From assembly GCA_030039695.1 (NCBI GenBank), contig JASHVB010000854.1:1-21430 (forward strand): a stretch of DNA of 21,430 bases, read 5' to 3'. Shown here in pieces: positions 1 through 7,230 of this stretch (within the stretch, counting starts at the first letter, position 1; each line of letters starts with the position of its first letter). This DNA comes from Acetobacteraceae bacterium (GTDB lineage: Bacteria > Pseudomonadota > Alphaproteobacteria > Acetobacterales > Acetobacteraceae). Below the pieces are notes generated by a model, which worked only from the letters and a program-made list of their open reading frames with translations, made no database searches and was not told the origin of the DNA. Made by a program: the position numbers and the translations under genes.

Positions 1-100
1 TCCTGCTGGCGTGGGCATGCAATCCAGCAAGGACGTTCCGCGGGCACTATCGGCCGATCAAACGAGAGTTCTGGATCTCTGCGATGGAGTTGCGCTCTCG

Positions 101-238
101 CTACTGTAACTTAACGATGGACATCCCAACCTGCACCCTCGCGCCGGAACTGGTCTTCACGACCACGCAGGTTGCCGAGACGAAGGAACCGGCAGGAATA
201 TCCGAGACGGGGGTAGCAAACGAACTCGGACTCAGCAT
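101..238 (-). CDS. possible small ORF (45 aa) after the HEAT-like gene
   Basis: This short ATG frame begins 2 nt after the stop of the HEAT-like gene. It encodes a Ser/Val/Thr-rich peptide ending in VGMSIVKLQ. The position suggests a last gene of the GTPase operon, but there is no clear ribosome binding site and no family is recognised. It may be chance open frame. Bases 1-100 beyond it hold nothing I can identify. Confidence 0.25.
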   Translation of the reverse strand: MLSPSSFATPVSDIPAGSFVSATCVVVKTSSGARVQVGMSIVKLQ

Positions 239-240
239 GT

Positions 241-1095
241 TCAACCGATAGGGCTGGCGTTTTGATCGATCCGTCTGCAATACAATTGGGCGTCGGCCGA
301 TTGAGAGAGCAGGTCGTTGATCTCTCGGCCTATGCGCCAGTCCGCCACCCCGAGCATTTGGATCAACTGCTGAACCGCCTTCTCGCATTCAGCGGTGCCG
401 CCCTGCTTCAACGCCATCGAGCAACCGAGCGCCGCGGTCTCAGGGTCCGGTTCACCTCGCCATAGATCCCGCAAAGTCTCGGTTGTCGCCGGCGGCGGAT
501 CGATTTCAGTCAGCAGTCGCATGGCAGCGCGCCGGCGCCGCCGGGCTGACTCGTCGTCTGGCTCAATACCGATACTCGCAGCGTTGATCAGCGCTGTCGC
601 TGCCGCAGCGCCAAACTTCCGCAGCGCCTCTTCCGCCACGGGGCGCGCGAGATCGTCTCCCAATGCGGCGATGAGGCAGGAAATGCCCTCAATGCGACGG
701 GTTTGGCCGATCACCTCGATCGGTCCGACCAGCTTTCGGGTTTCTGCCAGTAGCAGCAAGCGATGGAACAGAGCGTCATCCATGCTGTCCTGGACGGCAC
801 GGGCAGCGGCATTGATGACCGCCTCCTCACCGGCGCGCTCGACTGGATCAGGGATATGACGGTCAGCTTGTAGGAATTCCGCCAGCACAGCGCGCGCATG
901 AAGCGCCGCCAGGGCCTCGACCACACGGCATCGGGGCTGGAATAGACCGCTCGGCTCGCGTTGGAACAGCAATGTTCGCAAGCGGGGAACAGCCCGCTGT
1001 CCGATTCGCACGACCTCGAGCACACCTCGGTCCCCATCGATCAGCGACGTGAGATGGCACGTCGCCATCTTAAGTTCGTCCGGTGGGCGTTCCAT
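241..1095 (-). CDS. HEAT-like alpha-helical repeat protein
   Basis: A 284-aa protein with no signal peptide or membrane segment. It is built from Ala/Leu-rich amphipathic helices, for example around residues 30-75 (VVEALAALHARAVLAEFL) and 135-170 (GISCLIAALGDDLARPVAEEALRKFG followed by TALINAA). That periodicity is typical of HEAT or PBS-lyase-like repeats, which are protein-binding scaffolds. The start is the ATG 9 nt after the stop of the dynamin-like GTPase, so the two are very likely co-transcribed and translationally linked. By inference it is a partner or regulator of that GTPase. No catalytic motif is visible. The repeat assignment comes from helix pattern only and could not be checked against a profile. 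Confidence 0.75.
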   Translation of the reverse strand: MERPPDELKMATCHLTSLIDGDRGVLEVVRIGQRAVPRLRTLLFQREPSGLFQPRCRVVEALAALHARAVLAEFLQADRHIPDPVERAGEEAVINAAARAVQDSMDDALFHRLLLLAETRKLVGPIEVIGQTRRIEGISCLIAALGDDLARPVAEEALRKFGAAAATALINAASIGIEPDDESARRRRRAAMRLLTEIDPPPATTETLRDLWRGEPDPETAALGCSMALKQGGTAECEKAVQQLIQMLGVADWRIGREINDLLSQSADAQLYCRRIDQNASPIG

Positions 1096-1104
1096 GTACG
1101 CGTC

Positions 1105-2895
1105 TCACGGGTCGGCGGCGTCGGCAGTTCGATCGACCAATCCGGCGATGATCAAGCGGAGGCCAACTTCCGCCGTGCGCAGGCTGTCCAGTTCCGACGC
1201 CGCCAGCGCTGCCTCATGCCGCCGACGGTTGATCACTTGCCCAACGCTGCCTTCGGTCGCTGTAATGGCCTCCGCCAGGTGATGGTCGAGCTGCTGGGTG
1301 AAGCGTCGGAACGTGGTGTCCAAGCCACGTAAAGTCGACCAGCGCAGGCCCTCGACGTTTTGCAGTATCAATCCGGCAATCTCCTGTTCCAACGCACGGC
1401 GCAGATACCGTTGCCGCGCCGCGCCTGGCAGTACGCGGCGCAAAAGGCCGGCAGGCGAGGGAATCAATGCGTGCACCAGCTTCTGGCTGACCCAATAGGG
1501 CTCCGGTCCGAGCCGGAATGGCTCAGGCGGTTCCTGTGGCGGCAGTGCGACGTCGAATAGGCTTGCCGTGGTCTTACGCACCGAGGCGATCAGCGCATCC
1601 CCCCGCTGTCGGTGCCGCGCCAGTATGGTCTCGACGACCTGACGGAATTCTGCCGCGAATGCGTTCAGCCGAGCCTCGAAGAATTCCGGCATGACGGTGT
1701 CCAGGCTGTGCTGAATTCGCCCGCGGTGCACGATGCCGTGGCTTGCGTCAATGGATTGCTGGACCAACGCGTCGAATGTGCGTCCCGCTTCCTGGCGAAG
1801 CGCCTCCGCTTGTCGCTCAAGCTCCGCGATGGCGCGCCGTTTGTCGCCCTCGAGCGTGTCATGCGCCACGAGCCGCTCGCGTTCGGTCTCGCACAGCGCC
1901 TTGCTCAGGGTTTGAGCGCGCTGTTGCAAATCGTCCAGTGGCAGCTCCAGTGCGCGGATTTTCAGGCTTAGATCGGCGAGAGCCTGTTCGAGCAGCATCC
2001 TCGCCTTGACCGTGGCTGAGGCGCGGAGCGCGCTGCGCTTGCCGGTGCCAAGCGGGCGCAGAATCTCGCGTTTGATTCGCAAGAGGCCGCTCGCTTCCAG
2101 CGCTGTGGGGCTAGATTCGGTCGCGGCCTGCAGCGCACCACGTGCGGAAAGCGGGAAAATCTCCGGCTCCTCGGCAGTTGCCAGTGCGGCACGGAACGCA
2201 TTGCGGAAAAAGCCGATCACCTCCCTTTGTACGGCAGGGTCCAGATAGTCGACCTTATTCAGCACAAAATAGAGCCGCGTCACATGTGGCCGGACTGCGC
2301 GGAGATAGGCGACTTCCGCTTCCGTCACCGGTGGGTCAACCGATACGACGAACAGGGCTGCATCGCACTCGGGCAGCACCTCCAACGCCGCTTTGGTGTT
2401 GTGCCGGAGCGTTGAGCCAATACCCGGCGTGTCGATCAACACGATACGATCGCGCAGCACGTCCGCAGGGACGAACAAATCGACACGGCGCACACCGCGG
2501 CGATTGACGGGGTTGCCCTCTTCCGTCACCCACTGATGGAGCTCGCCGCGGATTTCGTCGGGATCGATCGGGTGCAGGTCCTCGGGCGGCCGGCCATCCT
2601 GATAGGCAACGCGAATGTGTGGTGTGGGTCCCCAGGAGATGAAGGTTGAGATCGCCGTCGCTGGCACCACCGCGGACGGCAGCAACGGTGCGCCCAGGAG
2701 TGCGTTGATGAACGTGCTCTTGCCGCGTTTGAATTGACCCAGGATCGCAACCTGCAAGCGCGACTCCGCCAGACGGTCCCGCAGGGTGTTCAGGGCGCGC
2801 AGCGCAGGGTGGCCGTCGGGCCAGATCTGCGCGACGCGATTGACGCCGGCATCAAGAGCACCTCGCAGATCCGCACCGTTGGGATTATCCAGCAT
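1105..2895 (-). CDS. dynamin-like GTPase
   Basis: A 596-aa protein with a full N-terminal GTPase domain. The P-loop GQFKRGKS is at residues 53-60, the switch-I Thr lies in VVPATA (75-80), the G3 motif DTPGIGS is at 155-161 and the G4 motif NKVD at 213-216. The rest is long and helical (about 290-450) with coiled-coil-like Leu/Glu/Arg/Gln stretches and a basic helical tail. That is the layout of bacterial dynamin-family proteins, which bind membranes and oligomerise to remodel or protect them. No transmembrane helix is obvious. ATG at 2895 overlaps the upstream small ORF by 11 nt, and the HEAT-like gene follows after 9 nt. Related operon-encoded dynamins act in membrane maintenance or phage and stress tolerance; which role applies here cannot be read from sequence. 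Confidence 0.93.
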   Translation of the reverse strand: MLDNPNGADLRGALDAGVNRVAQIWPDGHPALRALNTLRDRLAESRLQVAILGQFKRGKSTFINALLGAPLLPSAVVPATAISTFISWGPTPHIRVAYQDGRPPEDLHPIDPDEIRGELHQWVTEEGNPVNRRGVRRVDLFVPADVLRDRIVLIDTPGIGSTLRHNTKAALEVLPECDAALFVVSVDPPVTEAEVAYLRAVRPHVTRLYFVLNKVDYLDPAVQREVIGFFRNAFRAALATAEEPEIFPLSARGALQAATESSPTALEASGLLRIKREILRPLGTGKRSALRASATVKARMLLEQALADLSLKIRALELPLDDLQQRAQTLSKALCETERERLVAHDTLEGDKRRAIAELERQAEALRQEAGRTFDALVQQSIDASHGIVHRGRIQHSLDTVMPEFFEARLNAFAAEFRQVVETILARHRQRGDALIASVRKTTASLFDVALPPQEPPEPFRLGPEPYWVSQKLVHALIPSPAGLLRRVLPGAARQRYLRRALEQEIAGLILQNVEGLRWSTLRGLDTTFRRFTQQLDHHLAEAITATEGSVGQVINRRRHEAALAASELDSLRTAEVGLRLIIAGLVDRTADAADP

Positions 2896-3148
2896 TGCTG
2901 TGTTTCCCGGTGACGGCCGTTAACAGATCGCTTAGGCGTTCCTGTATGGCCGCGGCCGTATCGCGCGCCGAAACCGCCAGCGCCAGGGCCTGCGTCCCAC
3001 GGCCACCCGCGCTCCGCCCTGCAACGGAGCGCGCGCGACCCGAAGGTCTGCGTTGGTTGACCAAGGGCCTGGTCGCCCGGTCCGGCTTCCCGGCTGCCAC
3101 GACCACGATTGCTGAATTCGAGAGCGCCGTGCCAGCGTTCAGCATCAC
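2885..3148 (-). CDS. small basic protein upstream of the GTPase (87 aa)
   Basis: This GTG-started frame overlaps the GTPase start by 11 nt. It encodes NAGTALSNSAIVVVAAGKP, then an Arg/Gly/Ser-rich linker, then a helical tail (VSARDTAAAIQERLSDLLTAV). Third codon positions are GC-rich (roughly three quarters or more), which supports coding. The same good codon pattern continues upstream of the GTG to a TGA, about 21 codons away, and joins the adjacent 39-codon frame. The two may therefore be one gene of about 126 codons broken by a single missing base. The family is not recognised. Confidence 0.5.
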   Translation of the reverse strand: MMLNAGTALSNSAIVVVAAGKPDRATRPLVNQRRPSGRARSVAGRSAGGRGTQALALAVSARDTAAAIQERLSDLLTAVTGKHSNAG

Positions 3149-3264
3149 GGCACGGGTGGTCGCCTGGCTGTGTGCGTTCGGAACGGGCGCAAACGCGCTC
3201 CGTCATGATCGAACGTGCGCGGGAGCACCCGGATCGCGCGCCACCAGAGGGACAATCTCGTCAT
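3145..3264 (-). CDS. small ORF (39 aa), possibly the N-terminal part of the next gene
   Basis: The ATG overlaps the stop of the preceding gene as ATGA, and the TGA overlaps the next GTG start as GTGA. The peptide begins MTRLSLWWRAIRVLPRTF, and its first 21 codons have strongly GC-biased third positions. The bias falls in the second half, where the frame of the 87-aa ORF is better. The span 3264 to 2885 is 380 nt, one base short of a multiple of three. This fits a single-base deletion (or assembly error) dividing one gene. The alternative is a genuinely separate coupled peptide. Confidence 0.35.
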   Translation of the reverse strand: MTRLSLWWRAIRVLPRTFDHDGARLRPFRTHTARRPPVP

Positions 3265-3989
3265 GTCAGTGCCGGGAGCAGGCTCCGCACGCGCATCCAT
3301 AGGTTTATGCCGCGCGTGCGCTGGGCCGGTGGCTGACGACGCTTTGCGAGAAAGCGCGACAAGAGGTCAAGGTGATCCTCGGAGACTATGGGGCGCGCAT
3401 CCTCGATACCGATTGTGCAAAGACGGTCCAGCAGATCAACGCCCTTTGCCCAATACCATGCACGTTGGTCCGCGAACGCTGCGATCTGCGCGCTGCCGCA
3501 GATCAGACACGCCACCGTACAGGCCACGTCCTCTCGCACCCACTCGTCCAGGACCATTGTCGACGCTACGATGTAGGTTTTCACCGAATGATAGGCCTGC
3601 AGCCATGACCTCACGGTCCGTCTCTTTTCGTCAGCCAGGATGGCCGATCCGGAACCGCCGATGTCGGCCTCGATGCGTGGCAGCAGTTCTGTTCGCGCCG
3701 CATCCAGGAGCAGCTTGGCGCGGGCGTCGTCGTGACCATCGCGCGTGCCGATCATCTGCGGTGCAAAGCACTTAAGATCCTGACGCAGAGAGGCGGGCAT
3801 CTGATCGTTCATCGTAATGGCGAACCGACGAAGCACGCGAGAAGCGGTGACGGGATTGTCCGAATGGTCCTCCCCCGCAAGGAGCGCGACGAACGACATG
3901 ACGCAAAGCTGCGCACGTTGTCGATCGCCGACGCCGCGAACCAGTTCGACTTGGTTATAGAGCTCCTCGAGCCTCGGATTGACTGTCAT
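3261..3989 (-). CDS. uncharacterised helical protein, main part (242 aa)
   Basis: The start is taken at the ATG with AAGGA 8 nt upstream, giving MTVNPRLEELYNQVELVRG. The same frame is open back to an ATG at 4049 and further to a stop near 4131. That extension also shows good coding bias, so this is probably the C-terminal part of a longer gene beginning at 4267. The protein is soluble and helical, with Cys residues at VACTVACLICGSA and basic segments (DEKRRTVRSWLQ, FLAKRRQPPAQR). The family is not recognised. It is the first large gene of the dynamin/HEAT operon; the ATGA overlap at its end supports co-translation. Confidence 0.65.
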   Translation of the reverse strand: MTVNPRLEELYNQVELVRGVGDRQRAQLCVMSFVALLAGEDHSDNPVTASRVLRRFAITMNDQMPASLRQDLKCFAPQMIGTRDGHDDARAKLLLDAARTELLPRIEADIGGSGSAILADEKRRTVRSWLQAYHSVKTYIVASTMVLDEWVREDVACTVACLICGSAQIAAFADQRAWYWAKGVDLLDRLCTIGIEDARPIVSEDHLDLLSRFLAKRRQPPAQRTRGINLWMRVRSLLPALT

Positions 3990-4000
3990 GAGCGGTTCCT

Positions 4001-4267
4001 TCAGCACACGGAAAGCAGTGGAAACCTGAAACGCCGTGCCGGCCGGCATGCTCCCCTGCGACCGGCTCTGCGTCGCAACCTGTTGCTTCCCGGCCGCCGT
4101 ATAGCTCTGGAGGATGCGACATCCTGAGGGCTAATCTGGAAGGCACGCGCCAAATCTTCGATTTGCCGCGGCGAGATGCAGTGCGACTCCATCACGCGCC
4201 GCACGAAGTCTTGCAGAAGGGACGTTTGAAGGGGTGCGCACTGCGGCTCCGTCCGATCGATCGGCAT
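4001..4267 (-). CDS. N-terminal part of the operon's first gene, apparently frameshifted
   Basis: The start at 4267 is chosen for the AAGGA 8 nt upstream (MPIDRTEPQCAPLQTSLLQD). About the first 51 codons, to ISPQDVASS, have GC-rich third positions. After that this frame turns Arg-rich with poor codon bias. The -1 frame takes over with good bias (QSYTAAGKQQVATQ) and runs into the 242-aa ORF without a stop. The span 4267 to 3261 is 1007 nt, one short of 336 codons, so one missing base near 4105-4115 would unite them into a protein of about 335 aa. No slippery heptamer was seen, so programmed frameshifting is unlikely. Confidence 0.5.
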   Translation of the reverse strand: MPIDRTEPQCAPLQTSLLQDFVRRVMESHCISPRQIEDLARAFQISPQDVASSRAIRRPGSNRLRRRAGRRGACRPARRFRFPLLSVC

Positions 4268-4308
4268 ACCTACCATCCTTCTCGTGGCGCTATCGCGCCT
4301 GTGACTGG

Positions 4309-4355
4309 TAGGGGTCATCAGCCGGATCGGCGGTCTATGGGGGCACCCCATCCCC
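4309..4355 (-). promoter_or_regulatory. conserved leader element, copy A (upstream of dynamin operon)
   Basis: Read on the minus strand, this element contains GGGGATGGGGTGCCCC near its 5' side and CGGCTGATGACCCCTA at its 3' side. It ends 41 nt before the ATG at 4267. A second copy at 5528-5573 matches it at 16 of 16 bases in the distal block, at GGCG, and at GGGGATGGGGTnCCCC, with one indel between. Equal spacing from two unrelated starts argues for a cis-acting function (protein operator or structured leader) rather than chance. It could instead be a remnant of a mobile element end. Confidence 0.6.
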
Positions 4356-4379
4356 GGGGATATATTTAATAGCACTCAC
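4335..4379 (-). CDS. possible leader peptide A (14 aa)
   Basis: A GTG-started frame reads VSAIKYIPGDGVPP and then stops with TAG, inside conserved element A. There is no good ribosome binding site. The reason to list it is the match with the second leader frame, which also ends PGDGVP plus one residue and stop at the same place in the element. Confidence 0.25.
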   Translation of the reverse strand: MSAIKYIPGDGVPP

Positions 4380-4716
4380 GCATCAGGTCAACGGCGACAC
4401 CGGCGTCCTCGTTGTAAGGGAATGCAACCTTTTGCCGCGAGCCATAGCCAGTCGATGGCTGGGGCGGAAAGCGGCCGGGATGGCAGGTCCGCTTTGTCTG
4501 CGTCGCACATTCATGCGGGCATGACGTCCGGATTTCCGGCATGCCGCCTGGGTGAGACGCCGCTCTCCCTTCATTCGACGAAGTGATCACTGTAAACGCC
4601 TGCGAGTCCCGCCGTGCAGCCTGATGTCATATGGCTTGCCTGCAGCAACACGAGCTCGCTCGGCAAATGCCGGCCAAGCGTTCGCATGGCTGGTTGTGTC
4701 CCTTCTTGCCCACCCG

Positions 4717-5484
4717 TCACGGTCCGGCATACCTGCAGCTGGGGCCGCCACATCGGCCCTGCCGATCGTCGTCAGGATCGAGGTTGGCATCTAAGACACG
4801 CGAGGTTCCTGACTCTTCATACACAGGGTCTGTCGGTGCGACACTGCAGAACTGGCGCAGTACGTCGAGGTACACGTGACGTTTGAAAGACACGATGAGG
4901 TTTGGAAGTTCGGCGGCCGAAACCCAGCGCCACGCGGAAAACTCAGGATGCTCTGTGGCGACGTTGATCTCAGCGTCGCAGCCGACGAAGCGCATCGCGA
5001 ACCACTTCTGTTGTTGTCCGCGCCAGCGGCCCTCCCACGCCTTGCCGACCAAACTTGGCGGCAGCTCATATCGTAGCCAGGTGCTGCTTTCGGCCAGCAC
5101 TTCGACGTGATCCGTGCCGACCTCTTCCCGCAGTTCGCGCAAAGCAGCGTCGAGCGGCTCTTCACCGTCCTCGATGCCCCCTTGCGGCATTTGCCAGGCT
5201 TCATCCGGCGTTCTGGTTCTGCGGCCCACGAGCACGCTACCGTAGCGGTTGAGCAGCATGACGCCGACGCCGGACCGGAATTCGCATGAACGCTCCGCGT
5301 CGATGCCGAGATACCCATCCGTCGGCGGCGCGGCCGTATCGGCGTGCCGGTCCAGCAAACGTCGATAGAGTGTCCTAATTTGCGCCGGATCGACCTTATC
5401 GGCGCGCATGATCAGCCCGATCAACGGATCAGCCAACCAGTCGTCCAACGAAATTCCTGAATTCGTCCCGCTACTGTCGCTCAT
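4717..5484 (-). CDS. RppH-type Nudix hydrolase (RNA pyrophosphohydrolase-like) with extra termini
   Basis: A 255-aa protein from the ATG at 5484, chosen for AAGGA 9 nt upstream; an in-frame ATG at 5556 lies inside the conserved leader. Residues about 70-215 are a Nudix fold with FRSGVGVMLLNRYGSVLVGRR, DEAWQMPQGGIEDGE and a complete Nudix box (G102 through RELREEVGT). WRGQQQKWFAMRF and EFSAWRWV follow, all characteristic of the RppH / diadenosine-polyphosphate hydrolase group. RppH removes pyrophosphate from mRNA 5' ends and starts decay. Typical RppH is about 160 aa. Here about 70 residues precede the domain (SLDDWLADPLIGLIMRADKV) and an acidic, Cys-containing tail follows. The extra parts and the shared leader suggest a specialised paralogue rather than the housekeeping enzyme. 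Confidence 0.85.
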   Translation of the reverse strand: MSDSSGTNSGISLDDWLADPLIGLIMRADKVDPAQIRTLYRRLLDRHADTAAPPTDGYLGIDAERSCEFRSGVGVMLLNRYGSVLVGRRTRTPDEAWQMPQGGIEDGEEPLDAALRELREEVGTDHVEVLAESSTWLRYELPPSLVGKAWEGRWRGQQQKWFAMRFVGCDAEINVATEHPEFSAWRWVSAAELPNLIVSFKRHVYLDVLRQFCSVAPTDPVYEESGTSRVLDANLDPDDDRQGRCGGPSCRYAGP

Positions 5485-5527
5485 GCCCCATCGTCCTTTC
5501 CAAACGCTCGCGCGCTCGCAATTGCGA

Positions 5528-5573
5528 TAGGGGTCATCAGCCGAAATGGCGCTCATCGGGGAACCCCATCCCC
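5528..5573 (-). promoter_or_regulatory. conserved leader element, copy B (upstream of RppH-like gene)
   Basis: Second copy of the element at 4309-4355, 43 nt upstream of the Nudix start at 5484 and in the same orientation relative to its gene. The blocks GGGGATGGGGTTCCCC and CGGCTGATGACCCCTA are kept. A strong ribosome binding site and GTG-started peptide run into it from upstream, so at least this copy is probably transcribed as part of the 5' leader. Confidence 0.6.
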
Positions 5574-5585
5574 TGGTTCAGTCAC
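5553..5585 (-). CDS. probable leader peptide B (10 aa)
   Basis: GTG start with AAAGGAG 6 nt upstream, reading MTEPGDGVPR and then TGA. The stop overlaps (ATGA) an ATG at 5556 that is in frame with the Nudix gene. A third short frame (MTPIAIASARAFGKDDGA, stop) begins in the element and its TGA overlaps the Nudix ATG at 5484 as ATGA. Such nested overlaps are typical of leader-peptide control or translational coupling. Function is inferred from arrangement only. Confidence 0.4.
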   Translation of the reverse strand: MTEPGDGVPR

Positions 5586-5793
5586 CCTAAGCTCCTTTGC
5601 TAAGAGGGTCAATGACACGCGAAACGACCGATGACCTCGTTTCGGCTGATGGCTACCAGGCCGCAGATTCGGCGGTGAATCGGGTGTACTGGAGGTGGCG
5701 TACAGCCGGGTTGTATTGCCTTGCGGCGGCCGACCCCGTACCGTTTGTTTCAGGACCTGCCTGCGGCTCTGCTTCCGTTCTGTTTGGCAGCGC
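5586..5793. other. intergenic stretch between RppH-like leader and PP2C gene
   Basis: About 200 nt with no convincing gene. It should contain the promoter of the Nudix gene (minus strand) and the 3' end of the phosphatase transcript. I see no hairpin with a T-run. A plus-strand open frame starting near 5612 is probably chance. Confidence 0.4.
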
Positions 5794-6513
5794 TCAAAGA
5801 ACTTCGACGACGACCGCCGTGACGTTGTCTGACGCGTCCTTATCGAGAGCGGCTGCTATCAACGTCTCGGCCAGAGAAGTTCTTTCCCGTCGCGCGAGCA
5901 ATGTGGCGAGTGTGGTGTCGGATAGGGTCTTGAAAATACCATCGCAGCAGAGGAGGAAAATATCGCCCGGCTGCAGGGCACCATCGACTTCATCCAATTC
6001 GAAGCTTTCCAAATCCGCTCCGACGGCGCGCGTGATGACGTTCGCGTGCGGATGATGCTCGGCCTGTTCAGCCGAGATCGCGCCGGCGTCGACGAGTTCC
6101 TGGACCAGACTATGATCTCGCGTGAGTTGTTGAATGTTCCCGTCCCTGACCAAATAGATCCGCGAGTCACCAGCCCAGAGACAAGTAAAGTGATCGTCGC
6201 CGGACACCAATGCCACGACCGTGGACGCAAGCAACACACCAGGTCCACGCCGCGTGGCCTCCATGCGCAAGGCGAGATGCGCCGATTTTATACGCGCTTT
6301 GACTTCGGAGACCCGTTTTGATTCCGCAAGATTGGTGGGTATCGTCTGCAGTGTGTCACGGAGCAATCCGGCAGCAACCTCGCCGCTCTCATGCCCGCCC
6401 GCGCCGTCTGCCACTGCCCACAACCCGGTATCAGGACGATCGACATAGGTGTCCTCATTGTGGGATCGCCTGGGACCCGGATCCGTCGCGGCTGAGGACC
6501 GAAAGCGCATCAT
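5794..6513 (-). CDS. PP2C-family serine/threonine protein phosphatase (PrpC/Stp-like)
   Basis: A 239-aa protein; the ATG at 6513 has GGAGG 8 nt upstream. All metal-binding motifs of bacterial PP2C are present: NED at 19-21, ADGAGGH at 35-41, AGDSRIYL at 114-121, TRDHS at 131-135, CCDGIF at 189-194 and ASDNVTAVVV at 227-236. The length is that of a stand-alone catalytic domain with no membrane anchor, so it is cytosolic. The family removes phosphate from Ser/Thr kinase substrates and often pairs with a Hanks-type kinase or FHA protein, but none is in this window. It lies on the same strand as the flanking Nudix genes but with gaps of more than 200 nt, so it is probably a separate transcript. 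Confidence 0.93.
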   Translation of the reverse strand: MMRFRSSAATDPGPRRSHNEDTYVDRPDTGLWAVADGAGGHESGEVAAGLLRDTLQTIPTNLAESKRVSEVKARIKSAHLALRMEATRRGPGVLLASTVVALVSGDDHFTCLWAGDSRIYLVRDGNIQQLTRDHSLVQELVDAGAISAEQAEHHPHANVITRAVGADLESFELDEVDGALQPGDIFLLCCDGIFKTLSDTTLATLLARRERTSLAETLIAAALDKDASDNVTAVVVEVL

Positions 6514-6750
6514 GGTTATTGCCTCCACTCGCACGGTCGTGGCGGATCGGCGCACGAGCATTACACGCTGTCACCAGGACCGATATTTGGCAAACGGTAG
6601 ACAAAGTGTGTTACGGCTTGTTTGCCTCCTCTGTTTCGCGCCCGGTCTTGGCTCTGGACGTGATGGGCGATAGTCTGCGGAAGCCTATCGCTATCTATGC
6701 ACCATCAACCAGAGCCTGAATTGCGATTTGCACCGCACACCATATTGGAA
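6514..6750. other. intergenic stretch between Nudix and PP2C genes
   Basis: About 237 nt of lower-GC sequence upstream of the phosphatase, presumably holding its promoter. The conserved leader element found before the other two transcription units is not present here. No RNA gene recognised. Confidence 0.4.
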
Positions 6751-7230
6751 TCAAAGCGGGAGACACCTTCGCCTGCCCACCTTGTGACCCAGGAACTCGA
6801 TCGCCGGAACGGTCGCGCGAAGAATCTCGGCAAGACCGCGCTCGTCGACCATGTATGCCGCCCTTTGCGGCGTCATCCACCTATAGTCTCTTTGCGCCTT
6901 CTCCAGCCAGTCCTCGAGTTGGTGATCGACCGACAGCAGGAACACTTTGACGCGGCAGAGGACTTCCCGATTGTCTGGCAGCCGTTTGCTGTAGTGGTAA
7001 GAACCGATCGAACGCTTGCCTACGATTCTGCCGACCAGACCGGCTTCTTCAAGCGCTTCCCTGGCAGCCACTTCTCTTGGCCGGAGCCCAGGAATGGGCC
7101 AACCCTTTGGAATGACCCAGCGCCGTGACTCGCGTGAGGTGATGAGCAGTATCTGTAGGTTGCTCGACTCGATCCTGAAGGGTAGCGCGGCAAATTGCAC
7201 GCCTGTTACGTCGCCTGTCATTCTCGCCAT
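6751..7230 (-). CDS. Nudix hydrolase (DIPP-like group)
   Basis: A 159-aa protein starting MARMTGDVTGVQFAALPFRI. The fold has ILLITSRESRRWVIPKGWP, then the Nudix helix REVAAREALEEAGLVG and SYHYSKRLPDNREVLCRVKVFLL. WVIPKGWP plus REALEEAG is the signature of the DIPP/MutT group that cleaves diphosphoinositol or dinucleoside polyphosphates; the substrate cannot be told. The first Glu of the generic GX5E is Leu, as is usual when the motif is written PKGWP-x-x-GL. The start is uncertain: ATG at 7230 overlaps an upstream stop as TAATG, and ATG at 7221 is equally possible. The first ten residues of the core recur in a truncated copy at 16534. Confidence 0.85.
   Translation of the reverse strand: MARMTGDVTGVQFAALPFRIESSNLQILLITSRESRRWVIPKGWPIPGLRPREVAAREALEEAGLVGRIVGKRSIGSYHYSKRLPDNREVLCRVKVFLLSVDHQLEDWLEKAQRDYRWMTPQRAAYMVDERGLAEILRATVPAIEFLGHKVGRRRCLPL

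Noticed and set aside
5597..6055. 152-aa plus-strand open frame
   Set aside because: Most of it is antisense to the PP2C gene, whose catalytic motifs are complete. The N-terminal part has no motif.
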